Shown here in pieces: positions 17,769 through 26,359 of a stretch of 33,083 nt of DNA. The notes under the pieces were generated by a model, which saw only the letters and a program-made list of their open reading frames with translations, ran no database searches and was not told where the DNA came from. The stretch is from positions 1-33,083 of the forward strand of contig JASHOS010000110.1 in assembly GCA_030040995.1 (NCBI GenBank), in the 5' to 3' direction. How positions within the stretch are numbered: the first letter of the stretch is position 1; each line of letters begins with the position of its first letter. The translations under genes and the position numbers were made by a program. This stretch comes from Terriglobia bacterium (GTDB taxonomy: Bacteria > Acidobacteriota > Terriglobia > UBA7540).

Positions 17769-17844
17769 GGGCGCGTAGCTCAGTTGGGAGAGCGCGGCGT
17801 TCGCAACGCTGAGGTCGAGGGTTCGAATCCCTTCGCGTCCACCA
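17769..17844 (+). tRNA. tRNA-Ala (anticodon CGC)
   Basis: A full cloverleaf can be drawn. The acceptor stem GGGCGCG pairs with CGCGTCC, the D arm has GCTC/GAGC, the anticodon stem CGGCG pairs with CGCTG around the loop TTCGCAA (anticodon CGC, reading GCG), and the T arm is GAGGG-TTCGAAT-CCCTT. The discriminator base is A and the 3' CCA is encoded (17842-17844). The G3-U70 wobble pair that specifies alanine charging is present. The gene ends 3 nt before the GTG start of trpC. Confidence 0.97.
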
Positions 17845-17847
17845 CTT

Positions 17848-18669
17848 GTGAAACAGAACTTAGTGGGAACTATTCTCGAGGAAATACTGGCCGCGCGGTG
17901 CCGCCGGGTGCAGGAAGCACAAGCCCGAACGCCTCTTTCCCTTCTAAGCCGTCGGGCCGCGTTGCGGCGTGATTATCGCTCCTTCCCGTCGGTCCTGGCG
18001 GGACCTGGTGTGCGGATCATCGCCGAGATGAAGAAGGCGTCGCCGTCCGCGGGCCTGCTTCGCGAGAACTACTCGTGCAGCGAGATCGCGAACGCTTATG
18101 AGCAGGCCGGCGCCGCCGCCCTTTCGGTCTTGACCGAAGAGGATTATTTTCAAGGCTCGCTCAGCGGCTTGGTGGAAGCTCGTTCGGCCACGTGCCTGCC
18201 GGTATTGCGGAAAGATTTCATTGTCGATGAATACCAGGTTTATGAAGCGGCGGCCGCGGGCGCGGACGCCTTGCTCCTTATCGTTGCGGCGCTTCCGGAA
18301 GCGCTCCTGCGCAACCTGATGGAGCTTGCCGAGCAACTCCAAATCGCTGCGCTCGTCGAGGTGCACACGGAAGAGGAGCTCCAACAGGCGGTCGCAGCGG
18401 GCGCCTCGATCATCGGCGTCAACAATCGCGACCTGCAAACCCTGGAAGTGGACCGGGCCACCTCCCTGCGGCTGCGGGAGAAGATTCCGTCTCACTGCCG
18501 GTCGGTCAGCGAGAGCGGAATCCGTTCGGCCGCAGACGTGAAGATGCTGATGGATGCCGGGTTCGACGCCATGCTGGTAGGGGAATCGTTCATGCGATCG
18601 GAGATGCCCGGCGACGCGCTGAAGTTGATGGTGGACGAAGCCAACAAGTTGTTGTCCTGTTCCGCTTAA
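17848..18669 (+). CDS. trpC: Indole-3-glycerol phosphate synthase
   Basis: A 273-residue TIM-barrel enzyme that closes the indole ring: CdRP is converted to indole-3-glycerol phosphate, the fourth step of the tryptophan branch. Family motifs are all visible: IIAEMKKASPSAG (about 57-69), LSVLTEEDYFQGS, VLRKDFIVDEYQV, ALVEVHTEEEL, IIGVNNRDLQT and SVSESGI near the phosphate-binding end. The start is a GTG that lies 3 nt beyond the CCA of tRNA-Ala, leaving no room for a ribosome binding site outside the tRNA; another GTG at 17863 would be equally unsupported. Homology requires most of this N-terminus (VGTILEEILAARCRRV). The trpE, trpG and trpD genes that would precede it are absent. Confidence 0.95.
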   Translation: MKQNLVGTILEEILAARCRRVQEAQARTPLSLLSRRAALRRDYRSFPSVLAGPGVRIIAEMKKASPSAGLLRENYSCSEIANAYEQAGAAALSVLTEEDYFQGSLSGLVEARSATCLPVLRKDFIVDEYQVYEAAAAGADALLLIVAALPEALLRNLMELAEQLQIAALVEVHTEEELQQAVAAGASIIGVNNRDLQTLEVDRATSLRLREKIPSHCRSVSESGIRSAADVKMLMDAGFDAMLVGESFMRSEMPGDALKLMVDEANKLLSCSA

Positions 18670-18681
18670 TTTTTAGCAATT

Positions 18682-18754
18682 CCCTCGCCCCGCCCTTAGC
18701 CCAGCCCTCTCCCGCTTGCGGGAGAGGGGGGACCGCGCAGCGGTGGGCGAGGGG
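18682..18754. repeat. Nested palindromic repeat between trpC and trpF
   Basis: An outer pair (CCCTCGCCCC at 18682 and GGGCGAGGGG ending at 18754) encloses an inner perfect 9-bp hairpin, CCCTCTCCC (18705-18713) with GGGAGAGGG (18720-18728). The whole can fold as a cruciform or RNA stem of about 73 nt. It occupies about half of the 161-bp trpC-trpF gap. It is followed by no T-run, so read-through is likely. Confidence 0.75.
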
Positions 18755-18830
18755 CCGCCGATAGCCACTGGCCGCCAAGTGTTAGGGAGATGAGACACTG
18801 TTGTACTCCAGGGCCCTTCTGTGAGACCCC

Positions 18831-19472
18831 ATGACACGAGTAAAAATTTGCGGTATCACACGGGCCGAGGACGCCCGGCGGGCAGTTGCACTGGGCGCGG
18901 CCGCGCTGGGTTTCAATTTTTATTCCGCTTCGCCGCGCTACGTTACGCCGCAAGCCGCGCGCAGCATAACTGACTGCCTCCCACCCTTTGTTACTGCCGT
19001 GGGAGTTTTTGCGGACGAGGTGGATTCAGGCCGGATTGCGGCCATTGCGCGACAGGCAAAAGTAAGCACGATCCAACTGCACGGTCCCCGCTTTCCGGAG
19101 GACCTCACGCCGCTTCGGAAGTTTGCTCTGATCCGCGCGGTTCCTGTCGGCCAAGACTTTGACCTATCCCGGCTTCAGACCCTTACGGCTACTGCCTTCC
19201 TGCTCGATGCCTGCGACCCGCAGCGCATTGGCGGCAGCGGCCGCACGATTGACTGGAATTTGGTGCGCCAGGCTGCCGGCCAGGGAACGCCCATTATCCT
19301 GGCGGGCGGTCTCACCCCGGAAAACGTCAGCGAAGCCATTCGACTTGTCGCTCCCTACGCTGTCGATGTGGCGACAGGTGTTGAGTCTAGCCCGGGAATT
19401 AAGGACGAAGCGAAACTGCGCGCTTTTTTTGATGCGGTGCGCCAGGCGGACGGCGAAGCAAAGGACAAGTGA
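18831..19472 (+). CDS. trpF: Phosphoribosylanthranilate isomerase
   Basis: A 213-residue TIM-barrel isomerase converting N-(5-phosphoribosyl)anthranilate to CdRP, the step before TrpC. The N-terminus [10 protein letters not shown] carries the catalytic Cys (C7); the general acid Asp is D126 in [20 protein letters not shown] (81-85), [11 protein letters not shown] and the terminal [15 protein letters not shown] phosphate-binding segment are all standard. Length is normal. The ATG has only a weak purine-rich site upstream, after the palindromic repeat. Its stop codon overlaps a possible GTG start of trpB, so the two genes are tightly coupled. Confidence 0.95.
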   Translation: MTRVKICGITRAEDARRAVALGAAALGFNFYSASPRYVTPQAARSITDCLPPFVTAVGVFADEVDSGRIAAIARQAKVSTIQLHGPRFPEDLTPLRKFALIRAVPVGQDFDLSRLQTLTATAFLLDACDPQRIGGSGRTIDWNLVRQAAGQGTPIILAGGLTPENVSEAIRLVAPYAVDVATGVESSPGIKDEAKLRAFFDAVRQADGEAKDK

Positions 19473-19492
19473 TAGGAGCCACGGACAGAAAC

Positions 19493-20683
19493 ATGCCGTT
19501 TGCAAGAACCAATCCCGATGAACATGGGCGCTTCGGCGAGTTCGGAGGCCGCTACGTGCCAGAGACGCTCATGCATCCGGTTGAGGAGTTGGAGAAAGCG
19601 TATGAGACGGCGCGCCAGGATCCAGCATTTCAAACCGAGTTCAAGGACCTGCTCAGGAATTATGCGGGCCGTCCCACACCTCTTTTTCACGCGCGGCGCC
19701 TGACGGAATATGCCGGCGGAGCGCAGATTTTTCTCAAGCGCGAGGATTTGCTCCACACCGGAGCCCACAAGATTAATAACTGTCTGGGGCAAGCCTTGCT
19801 CGCGCGGCGAATGAACAAAACCCGGCTGGTTGCAGAAACCGGCGCAGGGCAGCACGGAGTTGGCACGGCGACTGTGGCAGCGCTTCTGGGGCTTGAATGC
19901 GTGGTCTACATGGGCTCGGAGGATATGGCTCGCCAGGCGCCCAACGTCTTTCGCATGCGATTGCTCGGGGCGGAAGTGATTCCGGTCTCTTCCGGAAGCA
20001 AAACCTTGAAGGACGCCATCAACGAGGCCATGCGGGACTGGGTGACTAACGTCGAAAACACTCATTACCTGCTCGGCTCCGTGCTCGGCCCTCATCCCTA
20101 CCCGGTCATGGTGCGCGATTTTCACCGCGTGATTGGAGAAGAGGCGCGCCGGCAAATTCTCGATGCTGCCGGGCGCCTTCCACACCTGCTCGTGGCCTGC
20201 GTCGGCGGCGGGAGTAATTCGATTGGACTGTTCTATGAATTTATTCCCGACGCGGGTGTAGAGATGATCGGCGTGGAAGCAGGGGGGCGGGGAAGGGAAC
20301 TGGGCGAGCACGCGGCGCGGTTCGACGGTGGCAAACCGGGTGTTCTGCACGGCTCCTATACGTACGTGCTCCAAACCGCCGATGGATTGATCTCGAACAC
20401 CCATTCGGTTTCGGCTGGGCTCGATTACCCGGCGGTCGGTCCCGAGCACGCCGCGCTTTTCCGGTCAGGCAGAGCAGAATACACGCGCGCCAGCGATGCC
20501 GAGGCTCTGGAAGCAGCGCGATTGCTTGCCCGCCTGGAAGGCATCATTCCAGCGCTCGAGTCCGCCCATGCCGTCGCTGAAGTGCTCAAGCGCGCGCGCC
20601 GCCTGCCCGCAGATTCCATCGCCATCGTGAACATTTCCGGGCGCGGCGATAAGGACCTGGGAATTTTTCAGGGCACGTCGTAG
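19493..20683 (+). CDS. trpB: Tryptophan synthase beta chain
   Basis: The PLP-dependent beta subunit joins indole and serine to make tryptophan. With the ATG at 19493 (AGGAG 14 nt upstream) it has 396 residues and begins [20 protein letters not shown], the usual length for the family; a GTG at 19469 overlapping the trpF stop would add eight residues. The PLP-binding Lys is K93 in HTGAHKINN, followed by AETGAGQHG with the catalytic Glu, the phosphate loop GGGSNS and the C-terminal SGRGDKD. The last residues (LGIFQGTS) are unusual, and the TAG stop lies inside the terminal GTAGCGCA of a repeat element, suggesting that the natural C-terminus was altered by its arrival. Confidence 0.95.
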   Translation: MPFARTNPDEHGRFGEFGGRYVPETLMHPVEELEKAYETARQDPAFQTEFKDLLRNYAGRPTPLFHARRLTEYAGGAQIFLKREDLLHTGAHKINNCLGQALLARRMNKTRLVAETGAGQHGVGTATVAALLGLECVVYMGSEDMARQAPNVFRMRLLGAEVIPVSSGSKTLKDAINEAMRDWVTNVENTHYLLGSVLGPHPYPVMVRDFHRVIGEEARRQILDAAGRLPHLLVACVGGGSNSIGLFYEFIPDAGVEMIGVEAGGRGRELGEHAARFDGGKPGVLHGSYTYVLQTADGLISNTHSVSAGLDYPAVGPEHAALFRSGRAEYTRASDAEALEAARLLARLEGIIPALESAHAVAEVLKRARRLPADSIAIVNISGRGDKDLGIFQGTS

Positions 20684-20916
20684 CGCAAACCCCGTGCTTT
20701 TCGGGGTCTGCGGCTTTTCAGTCACCTGACGGACGAGGCGCGGATACAAGAGCGGAGGTCCGCGCTGCGCCGCAGGCGGCGAAGCCGCATGTCGCCTCCA
20801 AAGATGTGAAAGCTAATTTGGACAGCCCCGGGGTTTGCCCCGCCCAGGCCGCAGGGCGTGTCCGTGAATTCCTAACGAAAAGCCGCAGACTTCGACAGGC
20901 GCGAAGTCTGCGCTAC
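20680..20916. repeat. REPIN-like element between trpB and trpA
   Basis: Two 40-nt hairpin units stand in inverted orientation at 20680-20719 and 20877-20916. Aligned in the same sense, both read GTAGCGCA at the start and CTGCGGCTTTTC at the end and agree at 32 of 40 positions. Two differences in the 5' arm (CC to TT) are matched by two in the 3' arm (GG to AA), so base pairing is kept. Between them are about 157 bp with further GC-rich inverted repeats (near 20752 and 20825). The layout resembles REPINs or small non-autonomous elements; no transposase is present. The element splits trpB from trpA by 291 bp. Confidence 0.75.
20684..20718 (+). terminator. Terminator-shaped hairpin directly after trpB
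   Basis: CGCAAACCCCG pairs with CGGGGTCTGCG (11 positions, one mismatch) around a 7-nt loop and is followed by GC and TTTT. It starts at the base after the trpB stop. It is also the left unit of the repeat at 20680-20916. If it terminates, it would reduce trpA, aroQ and aroF transcription from upstream. Confidence 0.6.
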
Positions 20917-20974
20917 CTGCTGCGAAGGAGCAGCCGGCTGGCGGAGCGCGTATCAAGATGGAGACAATCCGGAC

Positions 20975-21793
20975 GTGACCACAACTTTCACAAGTGCGAT
21001 CGAAGCTGCCCTCCGCAATCCTGCTAGCGCCAGGGCGAACAAGCTGATCGTCTATCTCACGGCGGGTGATCCAACCCTCCACGATACCGGCGAGCTGATG
21101 GCGGCCATAGCCCGAGGCGGCGCCGACCTGATTGAGCTTGGCGTGCCTTTCTCCGACCCCATGGCCGATGGGCCGGTCATTCAGAGGGCTTCGGAACGGG
21201 CAGTCCGAAGCGGGGCAGCGTTGGCCGCGATCATCGAGCGGCTCGCAGACTGGCGGCGAGCGATCGGCGTTCCCGTTATCCTGTTCAGCTATTACAATCC
21301 TATCCTCCAGTACGGGTTGGAACGGTTCAGCCGCGCGCTCTCACAAACGGGCGCCGAAGGCGCGCTCGTCGTAGACCTTTCGCCCGAAGAGGCTGAGCCT
21401 TATGCCGCCACCATGCGAGCCGCCAGGCTCGATACTGTTTTCCTCGCCTCTCCCACTTCCACGGACGAGCGCCTTGCTCGCATCGCGCGGCTTTCCGCCG
21501 GCTTTGTTTACCTGATTTCGCGCCCCGGCGTAACGGGCGAGAAGGCGGATTTTTCATCGGCTGTTCCGCCGCTTGTAAAACGGGTGAGGCAATTCACCGA
21601 TTTGCCTCTGGCGGTCGGCTTTGGCTTATCAACTCCAGAGCAAGTCCGCCAAGTGCAATCGCTGGCTGACGCTGCAGTGGTCGGCAGCGCCGTCGTCCGG
21701 GCCATCGAAGACCGTTACCCCACCGAAGGTAAAGCTGGGATTGAGCGTTTTGTACGCTGGTTAAAAACGGGGGTAGGGAGCGAGCCGCAATGA
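20975..21793 (+). CDS. trpA: Tryptophan synthase alpha chain
   Basis: A 272-residue TIM barrel that cleaves indole-3-glycerol phosphate to indole and glyceraldehyde-3-phosphate and hands indole to TrpB. The catalytic pair is E54 and D65 in LIELGVPFSDPMADGP, with the same 11-residue spacing as E49/D60 of E. coli. PVILFSYYNPILQYG, the YLISRPGVTG loop and VGFGLSTPEQV complete the fold. The start is GTG with GGAG about 11 nt upstream; an ATG at 20958 runs into a stop after six codons. Although normally tightly linked to trpB, it is separated here by a repeat element with a terminator-like hairpin, so it may need its own promoter. Its stop overlaps the next start (ATGA). Confidence 0.95.
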   Translation: MTTTFTSAIEAALRNPASARANKLIVYLTAGDPTLHDTGELMAAIARGGADLIELGVPFSDPMADGPVIQRASERAVRSGAALAAIIERLADWRRAIGVPVILFSYYNPILQYGLERFSRALSQTGAEGALVVDLSPEEAEPYAATMRAARLDTVFLASPTSTDERLARIARLSAGFVYLISRPGVTGEKADFSSAVPPLVKRVRQFTDLPLAVGFGLSTPEQVRQVQSLADAAVVGSAVVRAIEDRYPTEGKAGIERFVRWLKTGVGSEPQ

Positions 21794-22086
21794 AGGATAT
21801 AGCCGATTGGCGTAAGCGCATTGACGAGATTGATATCGAGATACTGCGGCTTCTGAACGAGCGCTCCCAATGCGCCGTCGAAATCGGCCACTGCAAACAG
21901 CGACTGAGCCTTCCTGCATGGTCCCCGGAGCGGGAAGCGGAAATTCTGCAGCATGTGGTGAGGGCAAACTGCGGCCCGCTCGGCGATGCCGCCGTGCGGC
22001 GTCTCTTCGAGCGAATCATCGATGAGGCGCGCTCGCTCGAGCGCCATTCCATGAACGAGAATGAGATGCCGGCGAAGGAGTCTTGA
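21790..22086 (+). CDS. aroQ: Chorismate mutase, AroQ type
   Basis: A 98-residue all-helical chorismate mutase, converting chorismate to prephenate at the entry to Phe and Tyr synthesis. It has the AroQ pattern WRKRIDEIDIEILRLLNERSQ, then Lys36 in GHCKQ and the SPEREAEIL motif (R48, E49), followed by the third helix RRLFERIIDEARSLE. Size is typical of a stand-alone domain. It overlaps trpA by 4 nt and ends 3 nt before the DAHP synthase gene. In some bacteria these two activities are one polypeptide, with the mutase domain acting as the feedback sensor, so an intermolecular complex is plausible here. Confidence 0.9.
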   Translation: MKDIADWRKRIDEIDIEILRLLNERSQCAVEIGHCKQRLSLPAWSPEREAEILQHVVRANCGPLGDAAVRRLFERIIDEARSLERHSMNENEMPAKES

Positions 22087-22089
22087 ACG

Positions 22090-23127
22090 ATGGTCGTGGT
22101 GATGCAAGAGGGCGCGACGGAAGAGCAGATCCAGAGCGTGATCGTGAGGCTAATGAGGATGGGCTTTGATATTCACCGCTCTACCGGCGCGCTCCAGACC
22201 GTGCTGGGCGGCGTCGGCTCGAACCCCGACTTTGACACCCGGGAAATCGAGCTGCTCGACGGTGTGCAAGAAGTCCATCGCATTCTCGCGCCTTACAAGC
22301 TGGCCAGCCGCCATTTTCGCCCGGAAGGCAGCATCGTTCAGGTCGGCAACGGCGTGGCGTTCGGAGGTCCCGAAGTGGTGATGATGGCGGGACCGTGTAG
22401 CGTGGAAAGTCTGGAACAGATTGACGCCATCGCCGCAGTTGTGGCGCGCCAAGGCGTCCGCGTGTTGCGCGGCGGTGCTTTCAAGCCGCGTACATCGCCT
22501 TACAGCTTCCAAGGTTTGGGTTACAAGGGCTTGGAATACATGCGCCAAGCCGCTGACCGGTACAAACTGCTCGTTGTCTCGGAGGTGATGGACCACACCC
22601 AAATTCCCACCATGCTCGAATATGTTGATCTGTTGCAGGTGGGGACGCGAAACATGCAGAACTTCAACCTGCTGAAGGAGCTGGGTAAGGTAAACAAGCC
22701 GGTCCTGCTCAAGCGGGGCATTTCCGCTACCGTTGAAGAATGGCTGCTTTCAGCGGAGTACATCATGTCCGGCGGCAACTATAACGTTGTGCTGTGTGAA
22801 CGCGGCATTCGCACCTTTGAAAATGCCACCCGCAACACGCTGGATGTCTCGGCGATTCCGCTGGTCCATAAGCTTTCACATCTGCCCGTGATCGCCGACC
22901 CGTCACATGCCATGGGCCGCCGCGACTTTGTACTTCCTATGGCGCGGGCCGCGGTGGCTGCTGGCGCCGACGGGCTGCTGCTCGAAGTACATCACGAGCC
23001 GGAGAAGGCGTTGAGCGACGGACCTCAGGCGTTATATCCACAGCAGTTCGAAGAGCTGGTCGCTGAATTACGCCTCATCGCTCCCGCTGTCGGCCGGACG
23101 TTTCAATCTTCCGTCACTTGCTCTTAA
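22090..23127 (+). CDS. aroF: DAHP synthase (3-deoxy-7-phosphoheptulonate synthase)
   Basis: The first shikimate-pathway enzyme, condensing PEP and erythrose-4-phosphate. The 345-residue protein has an N-terminal ferredoxin-like regulatory domain (about 1-70, [20 protein letters not shown]), as in Thermotoga-type enzymes, followed by the type I-beta barrel with [68 protein letters not shown] and [10 protein letters not shown]. Metal ligands expected in these motifs (Cys in GPCS, His in DPSH, Glu in LEVHHEP) are present. AAGGAG nine nt upstream of the ATG lies inside the chorismate mutase gene, so the two are coupled. The gene overlaps the convergent glgX by 14 bp. Confidence 0.95.
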   Translation: MVVVMQEGATEEQIQSVIVRLMRMGFDIHRSTGALQTVLGGVGSNPDFDTREIELLDGVQEVHRILAPYKLASRHFRPEGSIVQVGNGVAFGGPEVVMMAGPCSVESLEQIDAIAAVVARQGVRVLRGGAFKPRTSPYSFQGLGYKGLEYMRQAADRYKLLVVSEVMDHTQIPTMLEYVDLLQVGTRNMQNFNLLKELGKVNKPVLLKRGISATVEEWLLSAEYIMSGGNYNVVLCERGIRTFENATRNTLDVSAIPLVHKLSHLPVIADPSHAMGRRDFVLPMARAAVAAGADGLLLEVHHEPEKALSDGPQALYPQQFEELVAELRLIAPAVGRTFQSSVTCS

Positions 23128-25240
23128 TGCGCAGAAACGTAAGGGAGCGCCCTTCAAGTTGATATCTCTCCACCTTATCATTCAACGGCTGTTCCTGAGT
23201 GATGAAGTTCCGGGTATCGAGGAGCAAATCCCAATGCTGTCCGGGCATTCTGGCGGGCAGGACAAAGTCGACCGGTTCATGGTGGGCGTTCAGAAGGAAC
23301 AGTAAGATATCATCCGTGATGACGCGTCCTTGCTCGTCCACGTCTTCCAGAGCATCGCCGGCAATCCTTAACCCGAGCGTTCTCGACTCGGGGTTAGCCC
23401 AGTCTTCCTCGGACATCTCCCTTCCGTCGGGTCGAAGCCAGGTCAGGTCCTTAACTCCGGCGCCACGGATCTTGCGGCCGTGGAAAAAGCGCCGGCGGCT
23501 CAAAGCGGGATGTTCATGAAAGAGCTGGATCAGATGGCGCGTAAATTCCAGCAGCTCCGTCCGCGGCCGGTCCAGATCCCAGTGCAACCACGATGTTTCG
23601 TTATCCTGGCAATATGTGTTGTTGTTTCCCTTTTTGCTTCGTGCGATTTCATCGCCGGATAAAAGCATCGGCACTCCCTGAGACAGCAGTAGGGTCGCCA
23701 GCAAATTGCGCTCTTGTCTTTCGCGCAAGCCGTTGATTGCGGGATCGTCCGTCTCTCCTTCTGCCCCGCAATTCCAGCTATAGTTATCGTTGGCGCCGTC
23801 ACGGTTCTCTTCGCCGTTAGCTTCGTTATGCTTTTCGTTGTAGGAGACGAGGTCGCGCAGAGTAAAGCCGTCGTGAGCGGTGATGAAGTTGATGCTGGCG
23901 TGGGGCCGCCGGCCGCCGTGCTCGTAGAGATCGCTGCTGCCCGTGAGGCGATACGCCAAATCTGCCACCTGACCGGGATCTCCGCGCCAGTAGCGCCGCA
24001 CCGTATCCCTGTACTTCCCATTCCACTCCGCCCACAGGACGGGAAAGTTGCCCACTTGATACCCGCCTTCGCCGAGGTCCCAAGGTTCGGCGATCAGCTT
24101 TACCTGCGAGAGAACAGGATCCTGGTGAATGATGTCGAAGAACGCCCCAAGCCGGTCGACGCCGTGCAGGGTCCGCGCTAGGGTCGCAGCCAGGTCAAAG
24201 CGAAACCCGTCCACGTGCATATCGAGCGTCCAATACCGCAGGCTATCCATGATGAGCTGCAGAACGCGTGGATGGCTCATATTTGGAGAATTCCCGCAGC
24301 CCGTATAATCCTGATAATAGCGGCGGTCCTCCGCGCTCAAGAGGTAGTAGCTGGCGTTGTCGATGCCGCGAAAACACAAAGTCGGTCCAAGCTGGTTGCC
24401 TTCCGCCGTGTGGTTATACACCACGTCCAGAATCACCTCAATGCCAGCTTTGTGAAGCTCCTTGACCATGGCCTTAAACTCGATCACCTGCTGGCCGCAG
24501 TCTCCGCTGCTGGAATACCGCGCATCAGGAGCAAAGAAGCCGATGGAGTTGTAACCCCAATAGTTCCTCAAACCCCGTTCCACCAGATTCCTGTCATCGA
24601 GGAATGCATGCACCGGCATCAACTCAACAGCCGTAATGCCCAGGTTCTTGAGGTATTCGATGGACGCCGGGGATGCGATACCCGCATAGGTTCCGCGTCT
24701 CTGTTCGGGTACTTTGGCGTTCAGAACGCTGAACCCTTTCACGTGAAGTTCGTAAATCAGGCTCTTGTGGAAGGCCGTTCGGAGAGGCGCATCGCCCTCC
24801 CAGTCGAACGAGGGATCGAGAACGGCGCATTTGGGCATATCGGCGGCATTGTCTCTATCGTCGCGGGTGAGATCGGCGCCGGGATCGCCCACAATATACC
24901 CGAACTGGGCATCACTCCACCGGAAGCTGCCCGTAATCGCTTTTGCATAGGGGTCTAACAGGAGCTTGGCTGGATTAAAGCGGTGGCCCTGGGCTGGCTC
25001 GTAGGGTCCGTCCACGCGGTAGCCATAGAGCTGGCCTGGACCTAACCCGGGAAGGAAGACGTGCCAGACAAAGTCGGTATATTCTTTCAGTAGGATTCGG
25101 GCTGTCTCCCCCGTCCCGTTCGCTTTGTCGAACAAGCACAAATCGACTTTCGTAGCATTCTCTGAAAATAAGGCGAAATTGACCCCGGAGGGCTCGAACG
25201 TCACCCCGAGCGGATAAGGTCTGCCTGGCCAGGTTTTCAT
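23114..25240 (-). CDS. glgX: Glycogen debranching enzyme GlgX
   Basis: This 708-residue GH13 enzyme hydrolyses alpha-1,6 branch points of phosphorylase-limited glycogen. The N-terminal CBM48 domain (about 5-100) leads into the barrel: LDVVYNH (271-277), DGFRFD with the nucleophile D349, the acid/base E385 in IAEPWD and the transition-state Asp D457 in [22 protein letters not shown] and [12 protein letters not shown] are GlgX/TreX hallmarks. The C-terminal beta domain ends at [14 protein letters not shown]. The start ATG is homology-consistent, but its ribosome binding site is weak. It lies downstream of the DUF1328 gene on the same strand (42 bp), and no other glycogen genes are adjacent. Confidence 0.95.
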   Translation of the reverse strand: MKTWPGRPYPLGVTFEPSGVNFALFSENATKVDLCLFDKANGTGETARILLKEYTDFVWHVFLPGLGPGQLYGYRVDGPYEPAQGHRFNPAKLLLDPYAKAITGSFRWSDAQFGYIVGDPGADLTRDDRDNAADMPKCAVLDPSFDWEGDAPLRTAFHKSLIYELHVKGFSVLNAKVPEQRRGTYAGIASPASIEYLKNLGITAVELMPVHAFLDDRNLVERGLRNYWGYNSIGFFAPDARYSSSGDCGQQVIEFKAMVKELHKAGIEVILDVVYNHTAEGNQLGPTLCFRGIDNASYYLLSAEDRRYYQDYTGCGNSPNMSHPRVLQLIMDSLRYWTLDMHVDGFRFDLAATLARTLHGVDRLGAFFDIIHQDPVLSQVKLIAEPWDLGEGGYQVGNFPVLWAEWNGKYRDTVRRYWRGDPGQVADLAYRLTGSSDLYEHGGRRPHASINFITAHDGFTLRDLVSYNEKHNEANGEENRDGANDNYSWNCGAEGETDDPAINGLRERQERNLLATLLLSQGVPMLLSGDEIARSKKGNNNTYCQDNETSWLHWDLDRPRTELLEFTRHLIQLFHEHPALSRRRFFHGRKIRGAGVKDLTWLRPDGREMSEEDWANPESRTLGLRIAGDALEDVDEQGRVITDDILLFLLNAHHEPVDFVLPARMPGQHWDLLLDTRNFITQEQPLNDKVERYQLEGRSLTFLRIKSK

Positions 25241-25282
25241 AGCTGGCGGGAATTCTGCTCAGTATTTGCGGAAAAAGACCAC

Positions 25283-25447
25283 TCACACCCGCCTTGTCGA
25301 ATGCCTGATAAGAGCCAATATGAACAGAACCAGAAAGATCACGAACAGTATTTTCGCAATCCCTGCAGCGGCCGCCGCAATGCCGCCGAAACCGAGAATA
25401 CCTGCGATGATGGCGATGATCAGGAATACCAGAGCATAGTACAGCAT
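25283..25447 (-). CDS. DUF1328 small membrane protein
   Basis: A 54-residue protein encoded on the minus strand. It begins [20 protein letters not shown], continues with a Gly/Ala-rich stretch ([13 protein letters not shown]) and a second hydrophobic helix, and ends in a basic tail (RHSTRRV). This two-helix pattern is that of DUF1328 (YtjA-type) inner-membrane peptides. AAAGGAGG lies just upstream of the ATG, which makes the call firm despite the size. Such peptides are often stress-associated, but the function is unknown. It sits between glgX and the glycine-zipper protein, all on the minus strand. Confidence 0.88.
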   Translation of the reverse strand: MLYYALVFLIIAIIAGILGFGGIAAAAAGIAKILFVIFLVLFILALIRHSTRRV

Positions 25448-25532
25448 TAGGCCTCCTTTTGTTGTTCTTGGCCGAATTAAGAGACTTAGTCCTACGTCAT
25501 CCGGACGCCGCCCGCGATCGGTTTTGATTCAA

Positions 25533-26159
25533 TTACCGCTCGGGGCTGCCGCCGGTCACGGTGCGCGGAAGAGGCTCGTCACTTTTGGCATAATCAGCCT
25601 TGGATTCTCGAGCTTCGGAAATTGAATCGGCGCCGCTCATTTTGAGGGCCTTCTTGGCCAGCGCAGACCGGCTCCTGTTGTCGCAGTGGACGGAGAGGAG
25701 CAGCCCGCCTGACCTCACTCGGCCTTGGTATCGCTTCGCTTCATACTCGGGAGAAGACCATCCGGCCAATCCTCCGATAACAAACCCGAGCGATCCCAAA
25801 GCCCCGATTCCCGCCAGCATTGCTACTACAGGACCGGCATTGAGCAACGGCTTCCACGCAGAGATGAACAGGATACCACTGCCCGCCACCCACCCTAAAA
25901 CTCCTCCAATGATGGCGCCGATAATGCCACCGGTCATTGCCCCTTCCGGGGCCTTGCTATAGCGCCGGTGAGCAAAGTCTTTTGAGCCCTGGTTTTCAGG
26001 AACGAGAGAGGCAATATCTGTAGGCCGGAAGCCGGCGTTCTGTAAACCCGCCGCTCCGCTTTGCACTCCCGCATAGCTCGAATAGATACCGAAAACGGCC
26101 CTATTGCGTCCCACCTTCCCGGGTGGCGATTGCCGAACTGTTGGAGGGGTGGGCCCCAT
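25533..26159 (-). CDS. Glycine-zipper membrane protein, YflT/DUF3341-like
   Basis: A 208-residue protein. The N-terminal part (about 20-65, AVFGIYSSYAGVQSGAAGLQ, then GFRPTDIASLVPENQG) resembles the small alpha/beta domain of general-stress proteins (YflT type) and DUF3341. Two Gly-rich hydrophobic segments follow (about 73-100 and 108-133, with GGIIGAIIGGVLGW), then EYEAKRYQGRVRSGGLLLSVHCD, a segment I recall as conserved in related acidobacterial proteins. It is probably an inner-membrane hairpin with cytosolic ends. AAGGA precedes the ATG by 7 nt. The role is unknown; a stress link is inferred only from family resemblance and the DUF1328 neighbour. Confidence 0.65.
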   Translation of the reverse strand: MGPTPPTVRQSPPGKVGRNRAVFGIYSSYAGVQSGAAGLQNAGFRPTDIASLVPENQGSKDFAHRRYSKAPEGAMTGGIIGAIIGGVLGWVAGSGILFISAWKPLLNAGPVVAMLAGIGALGSLGFVIGGLAGWSSPEYEAKRYQGRVRSGGLLLSVHCDNRSRSALAKKALKMSGADSISEARESKADYAKSDEPLPRTVTGGSPER

Positions 26160-26239
26160 AATTTAATCCTTATACAGGGCGGCGGCTTGCTCCATCCGGC
26201 ACAAGCCGTAATTGGGGGAAGAATTCACGGTACCACGGT

Positions 26240-26269
26240 TTGACTTTAGGGACCAGGCGAGGCTATTCT
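26240..26269 (+). promoter_or_regulatory. Candidate promoter of the response regulator gene
   Basis: TTGACT (26240-26245) and TATTCT (26264-26269) are 18 nt apart, placing the start of transcription near 26276, about 84 nt before the GTG start codon. The -35 matches 5 of 6 and the -10 matches 4 of 6 consensus bases. Confidence 0.45.
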
Positions 26270-26359
26270 GACCCCATCGTGTGATGCTTCTTCGGAGCTA
26301 TTTAGCAGAACGCTGAATGTGGTATTGCGTGTTGCTCACTGAACTGCAAGGAGGCGGAC

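Noticed and set aside
17754-17972. Open frame overlapping the tRNA (product containing GRVAQLGERGVRNAEVEGSN)
   Set aside because: This is the well-known false protein produced by translating through a tRNA gene.
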